Source: an uncultured Haliea sp. (GTDB lineage Bacteria; Pseudomonadota; Gammaproteobacteria; Pseudomonadales; Halieaceae). From it: a DNA stretch of 64,000 nucleotides. Numbering within the stretch: position 1 is the first letter of the stretch; every line of letters starts with the position of its first letter. The stretch covers positions 96,721-160,720 of the forward strand of contig CAMYIZ010000016.1 in NCBI GenBank assembly GCA_947258585.1, read 5' to 3'. The position numbers and the translations under genes are program-made. Below, one piece after another: positions 17,729 to 26,706 of the stretch. Under the pieces are notes generated by a model. That model did not search any database. It was not told the DNA's origin and saw only the letters and a program-made list of their open reading frames with translations.

Positions 17729-18486
17729 CCGTAAGCCTGGTGCAGTGTGAGCTCGCCTGGGAGGCCCCGGCCGACAATCGTGAGCACCTGGAGACCCTGC
17801 TGGCAGCGTCAGGGGAAGAAAACGACCTCATCGTGCTGCCGGAAATGTTCACGACCGGGTTTTCCATGAATGCGCTGGGCAACGCCGAAGAGCCGGGCGG
17901 CGCCACGGAGCAATGGCTGCTGGCCCAGGCCCGACAACGGGACTGCGCCATCACCGGCAGCATCGCGGTGCGCGAGGGCGACGCCGTCTACAACCGCATG
18001 CTGTTCGCCACCCCGGAGGGCATCAGCCATTACGACAAGCGGCACCTGTTCCGCATGGCAGGTGAGCACCAGCGCTACGCCGCGGGACAGCAGCGGGTCA
18101 TCGTCCCCTGGCGCGGCTGGCGTATCCACCTGCAGGTGTGTTACGACCTGCGCTTTCCGGTATTCAGCCGCAATCAGCAGGACTATGACCTGATGCTGTT
18201 TGTCGCCAACTGGCCTGCCGCGCGCCGGCTGCACTGGCGAGCGCTGCTGCCGGCACGGGCAATCGAGAATCTGGCCTGTGTCGTGGGAGTCAATCGGATC
18301 GGGCAGGACGCCAGGGGACTGGATTATTCCGGGGACAGCATGGCCTTAGACGCAGAGGGCAAGGTGCTGGCAGACCTGCAAAACAAAAACGGCACCGTCA
18401 GCGTGGTGCTGAACGGTGCCGATCTTGTGGCATACCGCGAACGGTTTCCCTGCCACCTGGATGCGGACGACTTCAGGCTAGGCTAG
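17716..18486 (+). CDS. Omega-amidase, nitrilase superfamily (YafV-like)
   Basis: Hydrolase of 256 residues with the full nitrilase triad: E43 (VLPEMFTTGF), K108 (HYDKRHLF) and C142 (QVCYDLRFPVF). The YafV/Nit2 group hydrolyses 2-oxoglutaramate and 2-oxosuccinamate, pulling glutamine- or asparagine-linked transamination forward. The 13-base overlap with the aminotransferase gene argues for joint translation and function. It ends convergent to the OmpA-like gene with only 24 bases between; no terminator is evident there. Confidence 0.9.
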   Translation: MQDLTVSLVQCELAWEAPADNREHLETLLAASGEENDLIVLPEMFTTGFSMNALGNAEEPGGATEQWLLAQARQRDCAITGSIAVREGDAVYNRMLFATPEGISHYDKRHLFRMAGEHQRYAAGQQRVIVPWRGWRIHLQVCYDLRFPVFSRNQQDYDLMLFVANWPAARRLHWRALLPARAIENLACVVGVNRIGQDARGLDYSGDSMALDAEGKVLADLQNKNGTVSVVLNGADLVAYRERFPCHLDADDFRLG

Positions 18487-18510
18487 CGAGTCGTCCGCCG
18501 GGCGCCAGGA

Positions 18511-19533
18511 TTACTCCTTGTACTCCACTTCCAGGGTCGCCATCACGCGACGGTTTTCAGCGCGGCCTGCGGCGGTGTCGTTGCTGGCGACCGGACGGGC
18601 CTCGCCGTAGCCGACCGCTTCCAGGCGATTCGCGGCAATACCGTGCTGGTTGACCAGCAGGTCGACCACAGCCTGGGCGCGACGCTGGGACAGCTGCTGG
18701 TTGTAGTTTTCGGGACCAACGCTGTCCGTGTGCCCTTCAACATCCACCTGGAGATCATCGAACCGCTTGAGGAACGCCGCCAGTTCGCTGATGTCAGCAA
18801 AGTGGTGCTCCTTGACTACCGAGGAGTCAAAGTCGAAGTTCACCTTCAGCTTGATCGAAGCCACCTGGGCAACGGGCAGCGGGCAGCCAACGGAGTCTAC
18901 ACGGGTACCGCGCGGGGTACCGGGGCACTGGTCGCGGTCATCCGTGACACCATCACCGTCGGAGTCCAGCGGCGCTGGCGCGGCAGCCGGAGCGGGCTCC
19001 GAAACCTTGCCAAAGTAGTAGTTCACGCCGGCGTTGAACAGGAAGTCGTTCTCGTTTTCATCCAGGCTGTGCAGCAGGCGGGCTTCCAGACGGGCGCCAA
19101 ACCGCGGGGTCAACATCCAGCGCACACCGGCACCGGCGTTGGCGGTAGTTTCCACCGTGTCAAAGGCACCGGCATCGATGTCGATCTCGCCCATGCCAAA
19201 GGCAAGGTAGGGGCGCACGCGATTGCCGTCGCCGATATAGCTGCCTGTGTAGTACATCATACCCAGCTGCCAGGTCGAGACATCGGCCTTGATGCCGTCG
19301 CTGAAGCGCGAGCTGTCTTCAGCGTAGAGGATTTCCGCTGCCCAGTTGTCGTTGAACGCGTACTCGAAGCCCAGCCAGGGGGTCTCGGTGTCATCGAATC
19401 GCCGATCGCCGTCAAAGTGCCAGTAACCGACGCCCGCGTTGATTGTCAGCGGCACCTCGGAAGACGCGGGTACGGACATAGTGGCCGCCGTCACTGCGGC
19501 GGCAGCAACGCCGGCGAGAATCCTTTGTTTCAT
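18511..19533 (-). CDS. OmpA-like outer-membrane porin with peptidoglycan-binding domain
   Basis: Outer-membrane protein of 340 residues from the ATG at 19533, which has AGGAGT upstream. A signal peptide covers about residues 1-24. An eight-stranded OmpA-type barrel spans about 25-190 (NAGVGYWHFDGD to NAGVNYYFGK), followed by a Pro-Ala linker, a calcium-binding thrombospondin-3-like repeat (DSDGDGVTDDRDQCPG) and a C-terminal OmpA domain (VEGHTDSVGPENYNQQLS, RRAQAV, GYGEARPVASN). The last domain binds diaminopimelate in peptidoglycan, so the protein ties outer membrane to cell wall. Acidic, as is common in marine bacteria. Confidence 0.93.
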   Translation of the reverse strand: MKQRILAGVAAAAVTAATMSVPASSEVPLTINAGVGYWHFDGDRRFDDTETPWLGFEYAFNDNWAAEILYAEDSSRFSDGIKADVSTWQLGMMYYTGSYIGDGNRVRPYLAFGMGEIDIDAGAFDTVETTANAGAGVRWMLTPRFGARLEARLLHSLDENENDFLFNAGVNYYFGKVSEPAPAAAPAPLDSDGDGVTDDRDQCPGTPRGTRVDSVGCPLPVAQVASIKLKVNFDFDSSVVKEHHFADISELAAFLKRFDDLQVDVEGHTDSVGPENYNQQLSQRRAQAVVDLLVNQHGIAANRLEAVGYGEARPVASNDTAAGRAENRRVMATLEVEYKE

Positions 19534-19692
19534 TGCATAAACTCCTGTGTTGTTACTGGCCAGGCTCGTTGACACTTACCTGATGCCGGCAAGGATACAG
19601 TGATTGCCCGGCGCATCCAGTGCCGCGGTGGCGGAATATTTACGGTGTTTTTTGCGATGTTTCCAGCGACAGCGACGCACCCCAGCGGGCGG

Positions 19693-20394
19693 TCAGAAAC
19701 CCAGCGTCTGCTTGACAAAAGGTACAGTGAGTGCCCGCTGCTCGGCCAGGGACCAGGAATCCAGGGTCTCCAGCAGGCGCATCAAGTCCGCCAGGCCCCG
19801 CGGCGCCCTGCTGACCAGGTAACGGCTGACCTCCGCCGGCATGTCCAGTCCACGGCAGCGGGCGCGAAAGCGCAGTATTGCCTGTTTGCGCTCGTCATCC
19901 GGGCCCGGCAGCTGGAATACCGGGCCCCAGCCCAGGCGCGACTGCAGGTCCGGTAGCGTCACCGACAATTGCCGCGGGCTGGCGGCGGCACTGAGCAGCA
20001 AGCGGCAGCCTGCGGCCCGGGCACGGTTGCAGAAATGGAACAGGGCCAACTCCCAAGCGTCATCGCCGCCCACGGCATCGACATCGTCAAGGCATACCAG
20101 CTGCCGGCTCTCCAGCCCCTGCAGCAGATCCTCCCCCGGCAGGTTGCGCAACTCCGCGAGAGGCAGGTAACAGCTGGCAGCGGGCAACAGATGGCAGGCG
20201 GCCTGCAGCAAGTGGGACTTGCCCACGCCGGTGGGGCCGTGCAAAAACACCAGCGGCTCGCCGGCAGCGGTTGCCTGCCCCCGCAGCGCCGCCAGCAGCG
20301 GCTCCAGGGCGGGGGCCGACAGGAAGCTGGCCAGGGTGGCGTCATCGCGCAGCTGCATGTTCAGGGCGAGCTGCCGGGCGGGACCTGCTGTCAC
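19693..20394 (-). CDS. hda: DnaA regulatory inactivator Hda
   Basis: AAA+ protein of 233 residues that, with the DNA-loaded sliding clamp, stimulates hydrolysis of DnaA-ATP after initiation. The clamp-binding motif near the N terminus reads QLALNM (residues 8-13), Walker A is GPTGVGKS (53-60), Walker B is LVCLDDVDAV, and the sensor regions are present. It sits directly downstream of perM on the same strand (4-bp gap), an arrangement common in pseudomonads and relatives. The slightly altered QL motif still has the hydrophobic spacing expected for clamp binding. Confidence 0.92.
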   Translation of the reverse strand: MTAGPARQLALNMQLRDDATLASFLSAPALEPLLAALRGQATAAGEPLVFLHGPTGVGKSHLLQAACHLLPAASCYLPLAELRNLPGEDLLQGLESRQLVCLDDVDAVGGDDAWELALFHFCNRARAAGCRLLLSAAASPRQLSVTLPDLQSRLGWGPVFQLPGPDDERKQAILRFRARCRGLDMPAEVSRYLVSRAPRGLADLMRLLETLDSWSLAEQRALTVPFVKQTLGF

Positions 20395-20398
20395 CCCG

Positions 20399-21481
20399 CT
20401 ACTCCCCGCCGTACAGATGACTGGCCCGGTAGTGGGCGAGGGCGTGGCGAACGAAGACCATGATCACGGCCGAGACGGGCAGAGCGAGCAGCACACCCAC
20501 AAAGCCCGCCAGCTGGCCGCCGGCCATGAGCGCAAAAATCACCGCGACGGGATGCAGGCCGATCCGGTCTCCCACCAGCACCGGGGTCAGGAGCACACTC
20601 TCCAGAACCTGGCCCACGCCAAACACCAGCGCCACCCACAGCAGCATGGTCCACTCCTGGTACTGGGCATAGGCAACCGCACAGGAAATGACGATGCCGA
20701 CCACAAAGCCCAGGTAGGGAACGATACTGGCGAGCCCCGCAATCACCCCCAGCACCAGGGCGAACTGTATTCCCACCAGCCACAGGCCGGCGCTGTAGAT
20801 CACCGCCAGGGAACACATCACCAGAAACTGGCCGCGCAGGAAGGCGCTGAGCACCTCGTCCGCCTCGCGGACCATCGTGGTGACGCTGTCGTGCCATACG
20901 ACTGGCACGATATCCAGAGACTTGCCGATCAGGACATCCCAGTCGCGCATGAGGTAGAAGGCGACGACCGGCACCAGTGCCAGGTTGAACAGCCCGAGCA
21001 ACAGGCCGGCGCCAGAGCCAGTGATATTCTTGACCGTGGTAGCCGTCACCTTGCCCAGGGACTGCCAGTGCTCCGCCAGCTGGCCCGACCAGTCAATGGC
21101 TGGCAAATGCGCCGCGGGGACGCTCAGCCGGCTCCGCAACCACGGCACCAGAACATCGGTAAGCCACTGATAAAACTGGGGTATTTTCTGCAGCAGCGCA
21201 TCCAGCTGTTGCACTACCAGCGGTATCGCCACGAGGATCGCCAGCACCATCAATGCGGTAAAGAAGACAAATACCACGACCACGCCCAGAGTTCGCTGCA
21301 GGCCCCTGCGCTCCAGCCTGTCTACCAGCGGGTCGCCGAGATAGCCGATCAACGCACCCAGCACGAAGGGCAGCAGGATAGGCTGGAGCAGGTAGAATGC
21401 CCCCGCGAGCAGGGCCGCGCCCGCCAGGGCCAGGGGCCAGCGCTGCACGGACACCGTATTGGGAGGCTCTAGTTCCGCCAT
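20399..21481 (-). CDS. AI-2E family transporter (PerM-like permease)
   Basis: Inner-membrane protein of 360 residues with about eight hydrophobic segments. It shows the family pattern: paired N-terminal helices (LALAGAALLAGAFYLL, LIGYLGDPLVDRLERRG), a soluble central part, and the conserved VLGVIAGLASIVPYLGFVVG region. Members include TqsA and PerM; here substrate and role are unknown. The start codon overlaps the end of the DUF2066 gene by 13 bp, and hda follows closely, so the three genes probably form one transcript. Confidence 0.88.
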   Translation of the reverse strand: MAELEPPNTVSVQRWPLALAGAALLAGAFYLLQPILLPFVLGALIGYLGDPLVDRLERRGLQRTLGVVVVFVFFTALMVLAILVAIPLVVQQLDALLQKIPQFYQWLTDVLVPWLRSRLSVPAAHLPAIDWSGQLAEHWQSLGKVTATTVKNITGSGAGLLLGLFNLALVPVVAFYLMRDWDVLIGKSLDIVPVVWHDSVTTMVREADEVLSAFLRGQFLVMCSLAVIYSAGLWLVGIQFALVLGVIAGLASIVPYLGFVVGIVISCAVAYAQYQEWTMLLWVALVFGVGQVLESVLLTPVLVGDRIGLHPVAVIFALMAGGQLAGFVGVLLALPVSAVIMVFVRHALAHYRASHLYGGE

Positions 21482-22569
21482 TGGTAACTCAGTCCGTTTG
21501 CCGGGGGGTTCCGGCCGGGCCGCAGCCGCGGGTTCAGCTCAATAACGCCCGCGAGTTGTGCCGCGTCGGCGTCCGCCGTCAGCACCAGGCTGAGCGTGTC
21601 GCCTTCAATGGCCGTGACCTGGGCCCGGGAGATCGGCTCCAGACCTTCCAGCCAGGACAGCACAGCGGCGTAATCCGCGTAACTGGCAACCCCCGCCACC
21701 GTCACCTGCACCCCGTCACCGGCCCCTCCCGCCACCTGGAGGGCGTAGCGCGAGGCCATGTCCTCAGCGACCATCGCCACACCCTGACGCAGGAATTCGT
21801 CGGCGCCGGCGCGGACGACGCTGCGCCCCTGGCGGCCGGTAATCGAGAAGTAGGCCCAGTCCCCGGCGATCTCGCCAGAGGTCAGCACCGCGATTCGCCC
21901 GGCAAGAACCTCCGCGGCGCCGTAGCGTTCAGAGGCGGCCATAAGCAGCGGAGCTGGCAGGCTCCAGGCCTCTTCCGGGTCCAGTGCGGTGGTATCGGCG
22001 AGGTCGAAAAGGGGGAATCGCACGGGGACGCCCCGGCGCCGAAAACCATCGGCAAGCTCCGCCGCCAACTCGGGATGAGTCCCGGCATTGGCAAAGCGGC
22101 GACCCGTCTCATCCTCTACCACCAGCCAGACCAGCACCACCGGTCGCGTCGCGGTCCAGATCGGCGCTCCCGCAGACGCCAGCAGCTCCCGTACCTGGGC
22201 CGGGTCAAATTCCACCCGCGCTGCCACCCCGGGGCCGACTCCCGGGGCCGGGGGATCGACGCGGGTATAGGAGTACTGCAGTACCCGGGCGCGGGCGCCG
22301 CGCACCGCCTCCGCCACCGGCGGCAGCGCCAGCACTTCGGCACTGCCCGACACCTTGACCAGCACCTGCGCCAGGCCCTCTGCGGAGGCCCTGGCAAGTT
22401 CGGCGCTACTGCGATCACTGACCGGAACGTCAGCGACGTAGAGATCGCGCACCACTTCCGCCGCCACTGCCCCACGTACTGCCAACAGCAGCAGGCACAC
22501 CACAGCCCACAGGGTCCTTGTCAAAGCCAGCCTCCACAGCACGGATACAGGCTGGCATTGTAACAGCAC
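21469..22569 (-). CDS. DUF2066 domain periplasmic protein
   Basis: Exported protein of 366 residues. A signal peptide covers about residues 1-36 (LLLLAVRGAVA before AEVV). The N-terminal half carries the DUF2066 pattern (YVADVPVSDRSSAELARASAEGLAQVLVKVSGS). The function of the family is unknown. Gene order with perM, hda and divergent purM-purN is conserved in related gammaproteobacteria, suggesting an envelope role of general use rather than a niche trait. The beginning of the protein upstream of residue 13 is poorly conserved in type, so the exact start is unsure. Confidence 0.85.
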   Translation of the reverse strand: MLLQCQPVSVLWRLALTRTLWAVVCLLLLAVRGAVAAEVVRDLYVADVPVSDRSSAELARASAEGLAQVLVKVSGSAEVLALPPVAEAVRGARARVLQYSYTRVDPPAPGVGPGVAARVEFDPAQVRELLASAGAPIWTATRPVVLVWLVVEDETGRRFANAGTHPELAAELADGFRRRGVPVRFPLFDLADTTALDPEEAWSLPAPLLMAASERYGAAEVLAGRIAVLTSGEIAGDWAYFSITGRQGRSVVRAGADEFLRQGVAMVAEDMASRYALQVAGGAGDGVQVTVAGVASYADYAAVLSWLEGLEPISRAQVTAIEGDTLSLVLTADADAAQLAGVIELNPRLRPGRNPPANGLSYQWRN

Positions 22570-22704
22570 CGGCAGGGGGCGGCGGAAGCCGATCGTTAAC
22601 TACATCGTGAAAAATGCCGCCGGCGTGAATCGGCCCGCGTTTAAGGCTAGAATACGCAGCCCTGAAACCGCAGCCACCTGCACTTGACCCGGATCCGGAT
22701 GACC

Positions 22705-23742
22705 ATGAGCAAACACGACGGGGGCACCCCCCTAAGCTACAAGGACGCAGGCGTTAACATCGACGCCGGCAATGCCCTGGTGGAACGCATCAAGCAGGTT
22801 TCCCGGCGCACCACCAGGCCCGAGGTTCTCGGTGGACTGGGCGGTTTCGGCGCCCTGTGCGAGCTGCCGGAGGGCTACCGCCAGCCGGTGCTGGTATCCG
22901 GTACCGACGGCGTGGGAACCAAGCTGCGCCTGGCCATGGACATGGGCATCCACGACAGCATCGGCATCGACCTGGTGGCCATGTGCGTCAATGACCTCGT
23001 CGTGGCCGGTGCCGAACCCCTTTTCTTTCTCGATTACTACGCAACCGGCGCGCTGGATGTGGACACAGCGGCCGCCGTCATCACCGGCATCGGCAAGGGC
23101 TGCGAGCTGGCGGGCTGTGCCCTGGTCGGGGGCGAAACCGCGGAAATGCCGGGCATGTACGACGGCGAGGACTATGACCTGGCGGGATTTTGCGTCGGCG
23201 TAGTGGAGAAGACCGAGATTATCGATGGCAGCAAGGTGGCCCCGGGAGACTGCCTGATTGCCATTGGCAGCAGCGGCCCCCACTCCAACGGCTACTCCCT
23301 GATTCGCAAGATCATCGAGGTCAGCGGCGCCGATTTGCAGCAGGCCTTTGCCGACAGCACCCTGGGCCAGACCCTGCTTACCCCCACCATCATCTACGTC
23401 AAGCCCTTGCTGGCCCTGTTCCGCGAACTGGACGTGAAAGCGTTGAGTCACATCACCGGCGGCGGCCTGCCCGAAAACCTGCCGCGGGTGCTGCCCGCGG
23501 GCTCCCGCGCCGTCATTGACACCGGCAGCTGGCAGTGGCCGGAGATCTTCCAGTGGCTGCAGGCCCAGGGCAACGTCGACACGGCGGAGATGTACCGCAC
23601 GTTCAATTGCGGCGTTGGCATGGTCCTGTGTGTGGCCGAGGAGTCGGTCGCGCCGGCGCTGCAGATCCTGGCCGACAGCGGCTTGCTCGCCTGGCGTCTG
23701 GGTCACATCTCCGCCGGCGAACGCGGGGTGGAGCTGGCCTGA
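22705..23742 (+). CDS. purM: Phosphoribosylformylglycinamidine cyclo-ligase (AIR synthetase)
   Basis: ATP-dependent ring closure giving aminoimidazole ribonucleotide, step five of purine synthesis. With start MSKHDGG the protein has 345 residues, the length of E. coli PurM. Signature segments are [56 protein letters not shown] and [14 protein letters not shown]. Its stop overlaps the purN start (TGATG), so they are translationally coupled. An ATG two codons earlier is also possible; neither has a strong ribosome site. Confidence 0.96.
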   Translation: MSKHDGGTPLSYKDAGVNIDAGNALVERIKQVSRRTTRPEVLGGLGGFGALCELPEGYRQPVLVSGTDGVGTKLRLAMDMGIHDSIGIDLVAMCVNDLVVAGAEPLFFLDYYATGALDVDTAAAVITGIGKGCELAGCALVGGETAEMPGMYDGEDYDLAGFCVGVVEKTEIIDGSKVAPGDCLIAIGSSGPHSNGYSLIRKIIEVSGADLQQAFADSTLGQTLLTPTIIYVKPLLALFRELDVKALSHITGGGLPENLPRVLPAGSRAVIDTGSWQWPEIFQWLQAQGNVDTAEMYRTFNCGVGMVLCVAEESVAPALQILADSGLLAWRLGHISAGERGVELA

Positions 23743-24449
23743 TGTCAGCCGCCGGCGAAGGCCGCATTGCAATCCTGATTTCCGGGCGCGGCTCCAATAT
23801 GGAGGCCTTTCTGGAGGCCTGTGAACGTGGCTTGCTGCCCGCCCGGGTGTGCCTCGTGCTGAGCAACCGCGCCGACGCCAAGGGCCTCGCCAGCGCCCGC
23901 CAGGCCGGCGTGGAAACTGCCTGCATTGCCCACGGCGACTATCCGGACCGGCAAGCCTTCGACGCCGCCCTGGTCCTGCGCCTGCAACAGGCGCAACCCG
24001 ACCTGGTCATCCTCGCGGGCTTCATGCGTATCCTGACCCCGGTATTTATCACACCTTTTGCCGGTAGATTATTGAACATTCATCCTTCATTGTTGCCAAA
24101 GTATCCCGGGTTGAACACGCACCAGCGGGCTCTGGATGCCGGCGACAGTGAGGCCGGCAGCACGGTTCACTTCGTGACCCCGGAACTGGACGGCGGTCCG
24201 CCGGTACTACAGGCCAGGGCGCCCATCCTGCCCGATGACACGGCAGACAGCCTGGCCGCGCGGGTTATCACCCTGGAACACGAAATCTACCCGCTGGCAG
24301 CGCTTTGGTTCCTGCAGGGGCGGTTGACGTTGAACGAACAAGGAGCATTTCTTGATGGCCAGAAGATTCCCGCGAGCGGCATCCTGTATCGGCCGCAGGA
24401 TGCTGTACGCCACGATGCTGCTGACAGCGGCCAGCAGCGCATTGGCTGA
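23742..24449 (+). CDS. purN: Phosphoribosylglycinamide formyltransferase (GAR transformylase)
   Basis: Transfers formyl from 10-formyl-tetrahydrofolate to glycinamide ribonucleotide in purine synthesis. The 235-residue protein shows ISGRGSNMEAF at the phosphate site, the catalytic region LLNIHPSLLPKYPGLNTH (Asn, His) and VTPELDGGPPVLQ with the catalytic Asp. It is about 15-20 residues longer than typical PurN at the C terminus, and this extension overlaps the next gene by 95 bases. Coupled to purM through TGATG. Confidence 0.95.
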   Translation: MSAAGEGRIAILISGRGSNMEAFLEACERGLLPARVCLVLSNRADAKGLASARQAGVETACIAHGDYPDRQAFDAALVLRLQQAQPDLVILAGFMRILTPVFITPFAGRLLNIHPSLLPKYPGLNTHQRALDAGDSEAGSTVHFVTPELDGGPPVLQARAPILPDDTADSLAARVITLEHEIYPLAALWFLQGRLTLNEQGAFLDGQKIPASGILYRPQDAVRHDAADSGQQRIG

Positions 24450-25131
24450 AGATACCGACCGGGCCCCCGCTGCCCTGCTGCAGCCCTATCAGGCCGAGTA
24501 CACCACGACGGCGCGCGGCATGACAGTTACCCTCGAGCGTGAGCTCAAAACCGACGGCCAGGGCGGATACACGCTGACCAACGGCGGCAAGCTGCTGGTA
24601 GTAGGCTTCCACGAGGTTGCCGTATTCGAGGTCGACAACGCGCAGGTCAAACCGCGCTCCTACATCTACCAGGGCACCGGGCTCATCAATCGCCGCCGCG
24701 AGGTACACTTCACCCCGGGCGCGGATACGGTCCGCAGCCTGTACAAGGAAGAGTGGTACGAGCTGCCCTACACAGAGGGCACCCTCGACCGCATGAGCCA
24801 ACAGGAACAGCTGCGGCTACACCTGTTGACCAAGGAAAACCCGCGCGAAAACATCCTCGTGCGTATCGCCGATGGCAAGCGGGTCAAGGACTATGAGCTG
24901 GTCTATGTCGCCGACGAGATCCTGGAAACGCCACTGGGGCCGGTGAACACGCTGCATTTCGAGCGCCTGCATGAGGACCCCGACCGGGAGTCCGACATCT
25001 GGTTTGCCCCTGACTGGGACTACCTGATGGTCAAGACCGTCCATATCGAGGACGACAAGCCGGTCGAAGTCCTGCTCTCGCAAGCCCGCATAGGCGGCGC
25101 CGAGGTCGTCGCCGCCGCCCCCGGGCGGTAG
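24355..25131 (+). CDS. DUF3108 domain-containing exported protein
   Basis: Protein of 258 residues. A basic N terminus and hydrophobic stretch (MLYATMLLTAASSALA) form a signal peptide, so the product is periplasmic. The body matches DUF3108 (YTTTARGMTVTLERELK, FAPDWDYLMVKTVHIEDD), a family of unknown function often found beside purN in gammaproteobacteria. AGGAG nine bases before the ATG at 24355 favours this start, which lies inside purN; a start at 24400 would halve the overlap and still keep the hydrophobic core. Confidence 0.82.
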   Translation: MARRFPRAASCIGRRMLYATMLLTAASSALAEDTDRAPAALLQPYQAEYTTTARGMTVTLERELKTDGQGGYTLTNGGKLLVVGFHEVAVFEVDNAQVKPRSYIYQGTGLINRRREVHFTPGADTVRSLYKEEWYELPYTEGTLDRMSQQEQLRLHLLTKENPRENILVRIADGKRVKDYELVYVADEILETPLGPVNTLHFERLHEDPDRESDIWFAPDWDYLMVKTVHIEDDKPVEVLLSQARIGGAEVVAAAPGR

Positions 25132-25141
25132 TTGCAGCGAC

Positions 25142-25708
25142 TCAGGCTCGCGGCAGGGTTACACCGCGCTGGCCCTGATACTTGCCGCCACGGTCACGGT
25201 AGCTGATTTCGCAGACTTCGTCCGACTCGAAGAACAGCATCTGCGCCACGCCTTCATTGGCGTAGATCTTTGCCGGCAGCGTCGTGGTATTGGAAAACTC
25301 CAGGGTGACATGCCCCTCCCACTCAGGCTCCAGCGGCGTCACGTTGACGATGATGCCGCAGCGCGCATAGGTGGACTTGCCCAGGCAAATGGTGAGCACA
25401 TTGCGCGGGATGCGGAAGTACTCCACCGTGCTGGCCAGGGCGAAGGAATTGGGCGGAATGACACAGACTGCGCCATGCACATCGACAAAGCTGTTTTCGT
25501 CGAACGCCTTGGGATCTACCGTGGCGGAGTTGATGTTGGTGAACACCTTGAAATGCTCCGAGCAGCGCACGTCGTAACCGTAGCTGGAGGTGCCATAGGA
25601 GATCAACTTGCGCCCCCCGTCGGAGCGTACCTGGCCCGGTTCGAAAGGCTCGATCATGCCCTGTTCTTCCGCCATGCGGCGAATCCACTTGTCTGCCTTG
25701 ATACTCAC
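25142..25708 (-). CDS. dcd: dCTP deaminase
   Basis: Deaminates dCTP to dUTP, the main bacterial source of dUMP for thymidylate. At 188 residues it has the family length, with the trimer-forming [16 protein letters not shown], the catalytic region [24 protein letters not shown] (Ser-Arg and Glu of the active site) and [10 protein letters not shown]. It follows apbC on the minus strand with a 17-bp gap, as in related genomes, and is convergent with the DUF3108 gene. Confidence 0.95.
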   Translation of the reverse strand: MSIKADKWIRRMAEEQGMIEPFEPGQVRSDGGRKLISYGTSSYGYDVRCSEHFKVFTNINSATVDPKAFDENSFVDVHGAVCVIPPNSFALASTVEYFRIPRNVLTICLGKSTYARCGIIVNVTPLEPEWEGHVTLEFSNTTTLPAKIYANEGVAQMLFFESDEVCEISYRDRGGKYQGQRGVTLPRA

Positions 25709-25725
25709 CTGCGGGGTCGCTCCAT

Positions 25726-26541
25726 TCAGTCGTCGGACACACTGATTGTGGGAAAGGGCTGCACGCCGCCGGGGCTGTCGCCCTCCAGGGCGGCCTCTAT
25801 GGCCCGCGCCGCCTCCAGGTAGAGCCCGCTCTCCGCAGAGTCCGGCGCAACCGCGACCGTCGGTGTGCCGGCGTCGGTCTGTTCGCGGATGGACAGCGCA
25901 AGAGGCAGGCTTGCCAGCAGGGGAACGCCGTATTCGCGCGCTACCCGTTCACCACCGGCACTGCCAAAAATGTGTTCGGCGTGACCGCACTGGCTGCAGA
26001 TATGCACCGCCATGTTCTCGACGATACCCAGGATCGGCACATCGACCTTGCGGAACATTTCGATCCCCTTCTGGGCATCCAGCAGGGCTATGTCCTGGGG
26101 CGTGGTGACAATCACCGCACCCGCCACTGTCGCCTTCTGCGACAGGGTCAACTGGATATCGCCGGTTCCCGGCGGCATGTCGATCACCAGAAAATCCAGC
26201 TCACCCCACAGGGTCTGCTCCAGCATCTGCACCAGGGCGCCGCCCGCCATGGGTCCGCGCCAGACCATCGGTGTCCGCTCGCTGGCCAGATACCCCATGG
26301 ACATGGTTTTCAGGCCATGGGCCACTATCGGCAACAACCACTGGCCATCCTGCTGCTCGGGCTTGGTACCCTCGGCAATGCCGAGCATGCGCTGCTGGCT
26401 GGGTCCGTAGATATCGGCATCGAGCAAGCCGACGCGGGCACCGAGGGCCTGCAGGGCGAGGGCGAGGTTGACCGCGGTGGTCGATTTGCCGACCCCGCCC
26501 TTGCCGGAGGCGACGGCGATGATGTGCTTGATCTTGTTCAT
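25726..26541 (-). CDS. apbC: Iron-sulfur cluster carrier protein ApbC/Mrp
   Basis: P-loop NTPase that carries and transfers [4Fe-4S] clusters. The protein has 271 residues from the ATG at 26541. It begins directly with the ATPase domain: deviant Walker [12 protein letters not shown] near residues 12-20, [20 protein letters not shown], and the cluster-binding C182xxC185 pair (ICSQCGH). It lacks the N-terminal MIP18/DUF59 domain present in E. coli Mrp, a known short form. Divergent from metG; with rnf downstream of metG, the neighbourhood is rich in iron-sulfur proteins. Confidence 0.93.
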   Translation of the reverse strand: MNKIKHIIAVASGKGGVGKSTTAVNLALALQALGARVGLLDADIYGPSQQRMLGIAEGTKPEQQDGQWLLPIVAHGLKTMSMGYLASERTPMVWRGPMAGGALVQMLEQTLWGELDFLVIDMPPGTGDIQLTLSQKATVAGAVIVTTPQDIALLDAQKGIEMFRKVDVPILGIVENMAVHICSQCGHAEHIFGSAGGERVAREYGVPLLASLPLALSIREQTDAGTPTVAVAPDSAESGLYLEAARAIEAALEGDSPGGVQPFPTISVSDD

Positions 26542-26664
26542 GGCGGGCCGGAGTCTGTCGGTCAGTGAATGGGTCGCGCCGGAAGGCCGCAACTCGCGGC
26601 CGCCAGTATAGGGAGTTGCCGTGGAATGGACAATGACCGGCGTGAAACCGGGGCGCAAAACCGC

Positions 26665-26670
26665 TATAGT
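26665..26670 (+). promoter_or_regulatory. Likely -10 element of metG
   Basis: TATAGT lies 37 bases before the chosen metG start in the apbC-metG divergent region. No strong -35 sequence is seen at 17 bp spacing. Confidence 0.4.
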
Positions 26671-26706
26671 AGCGCCCCTTTTTTCTCGCATGGAATGTTC
26701 AAGCCG

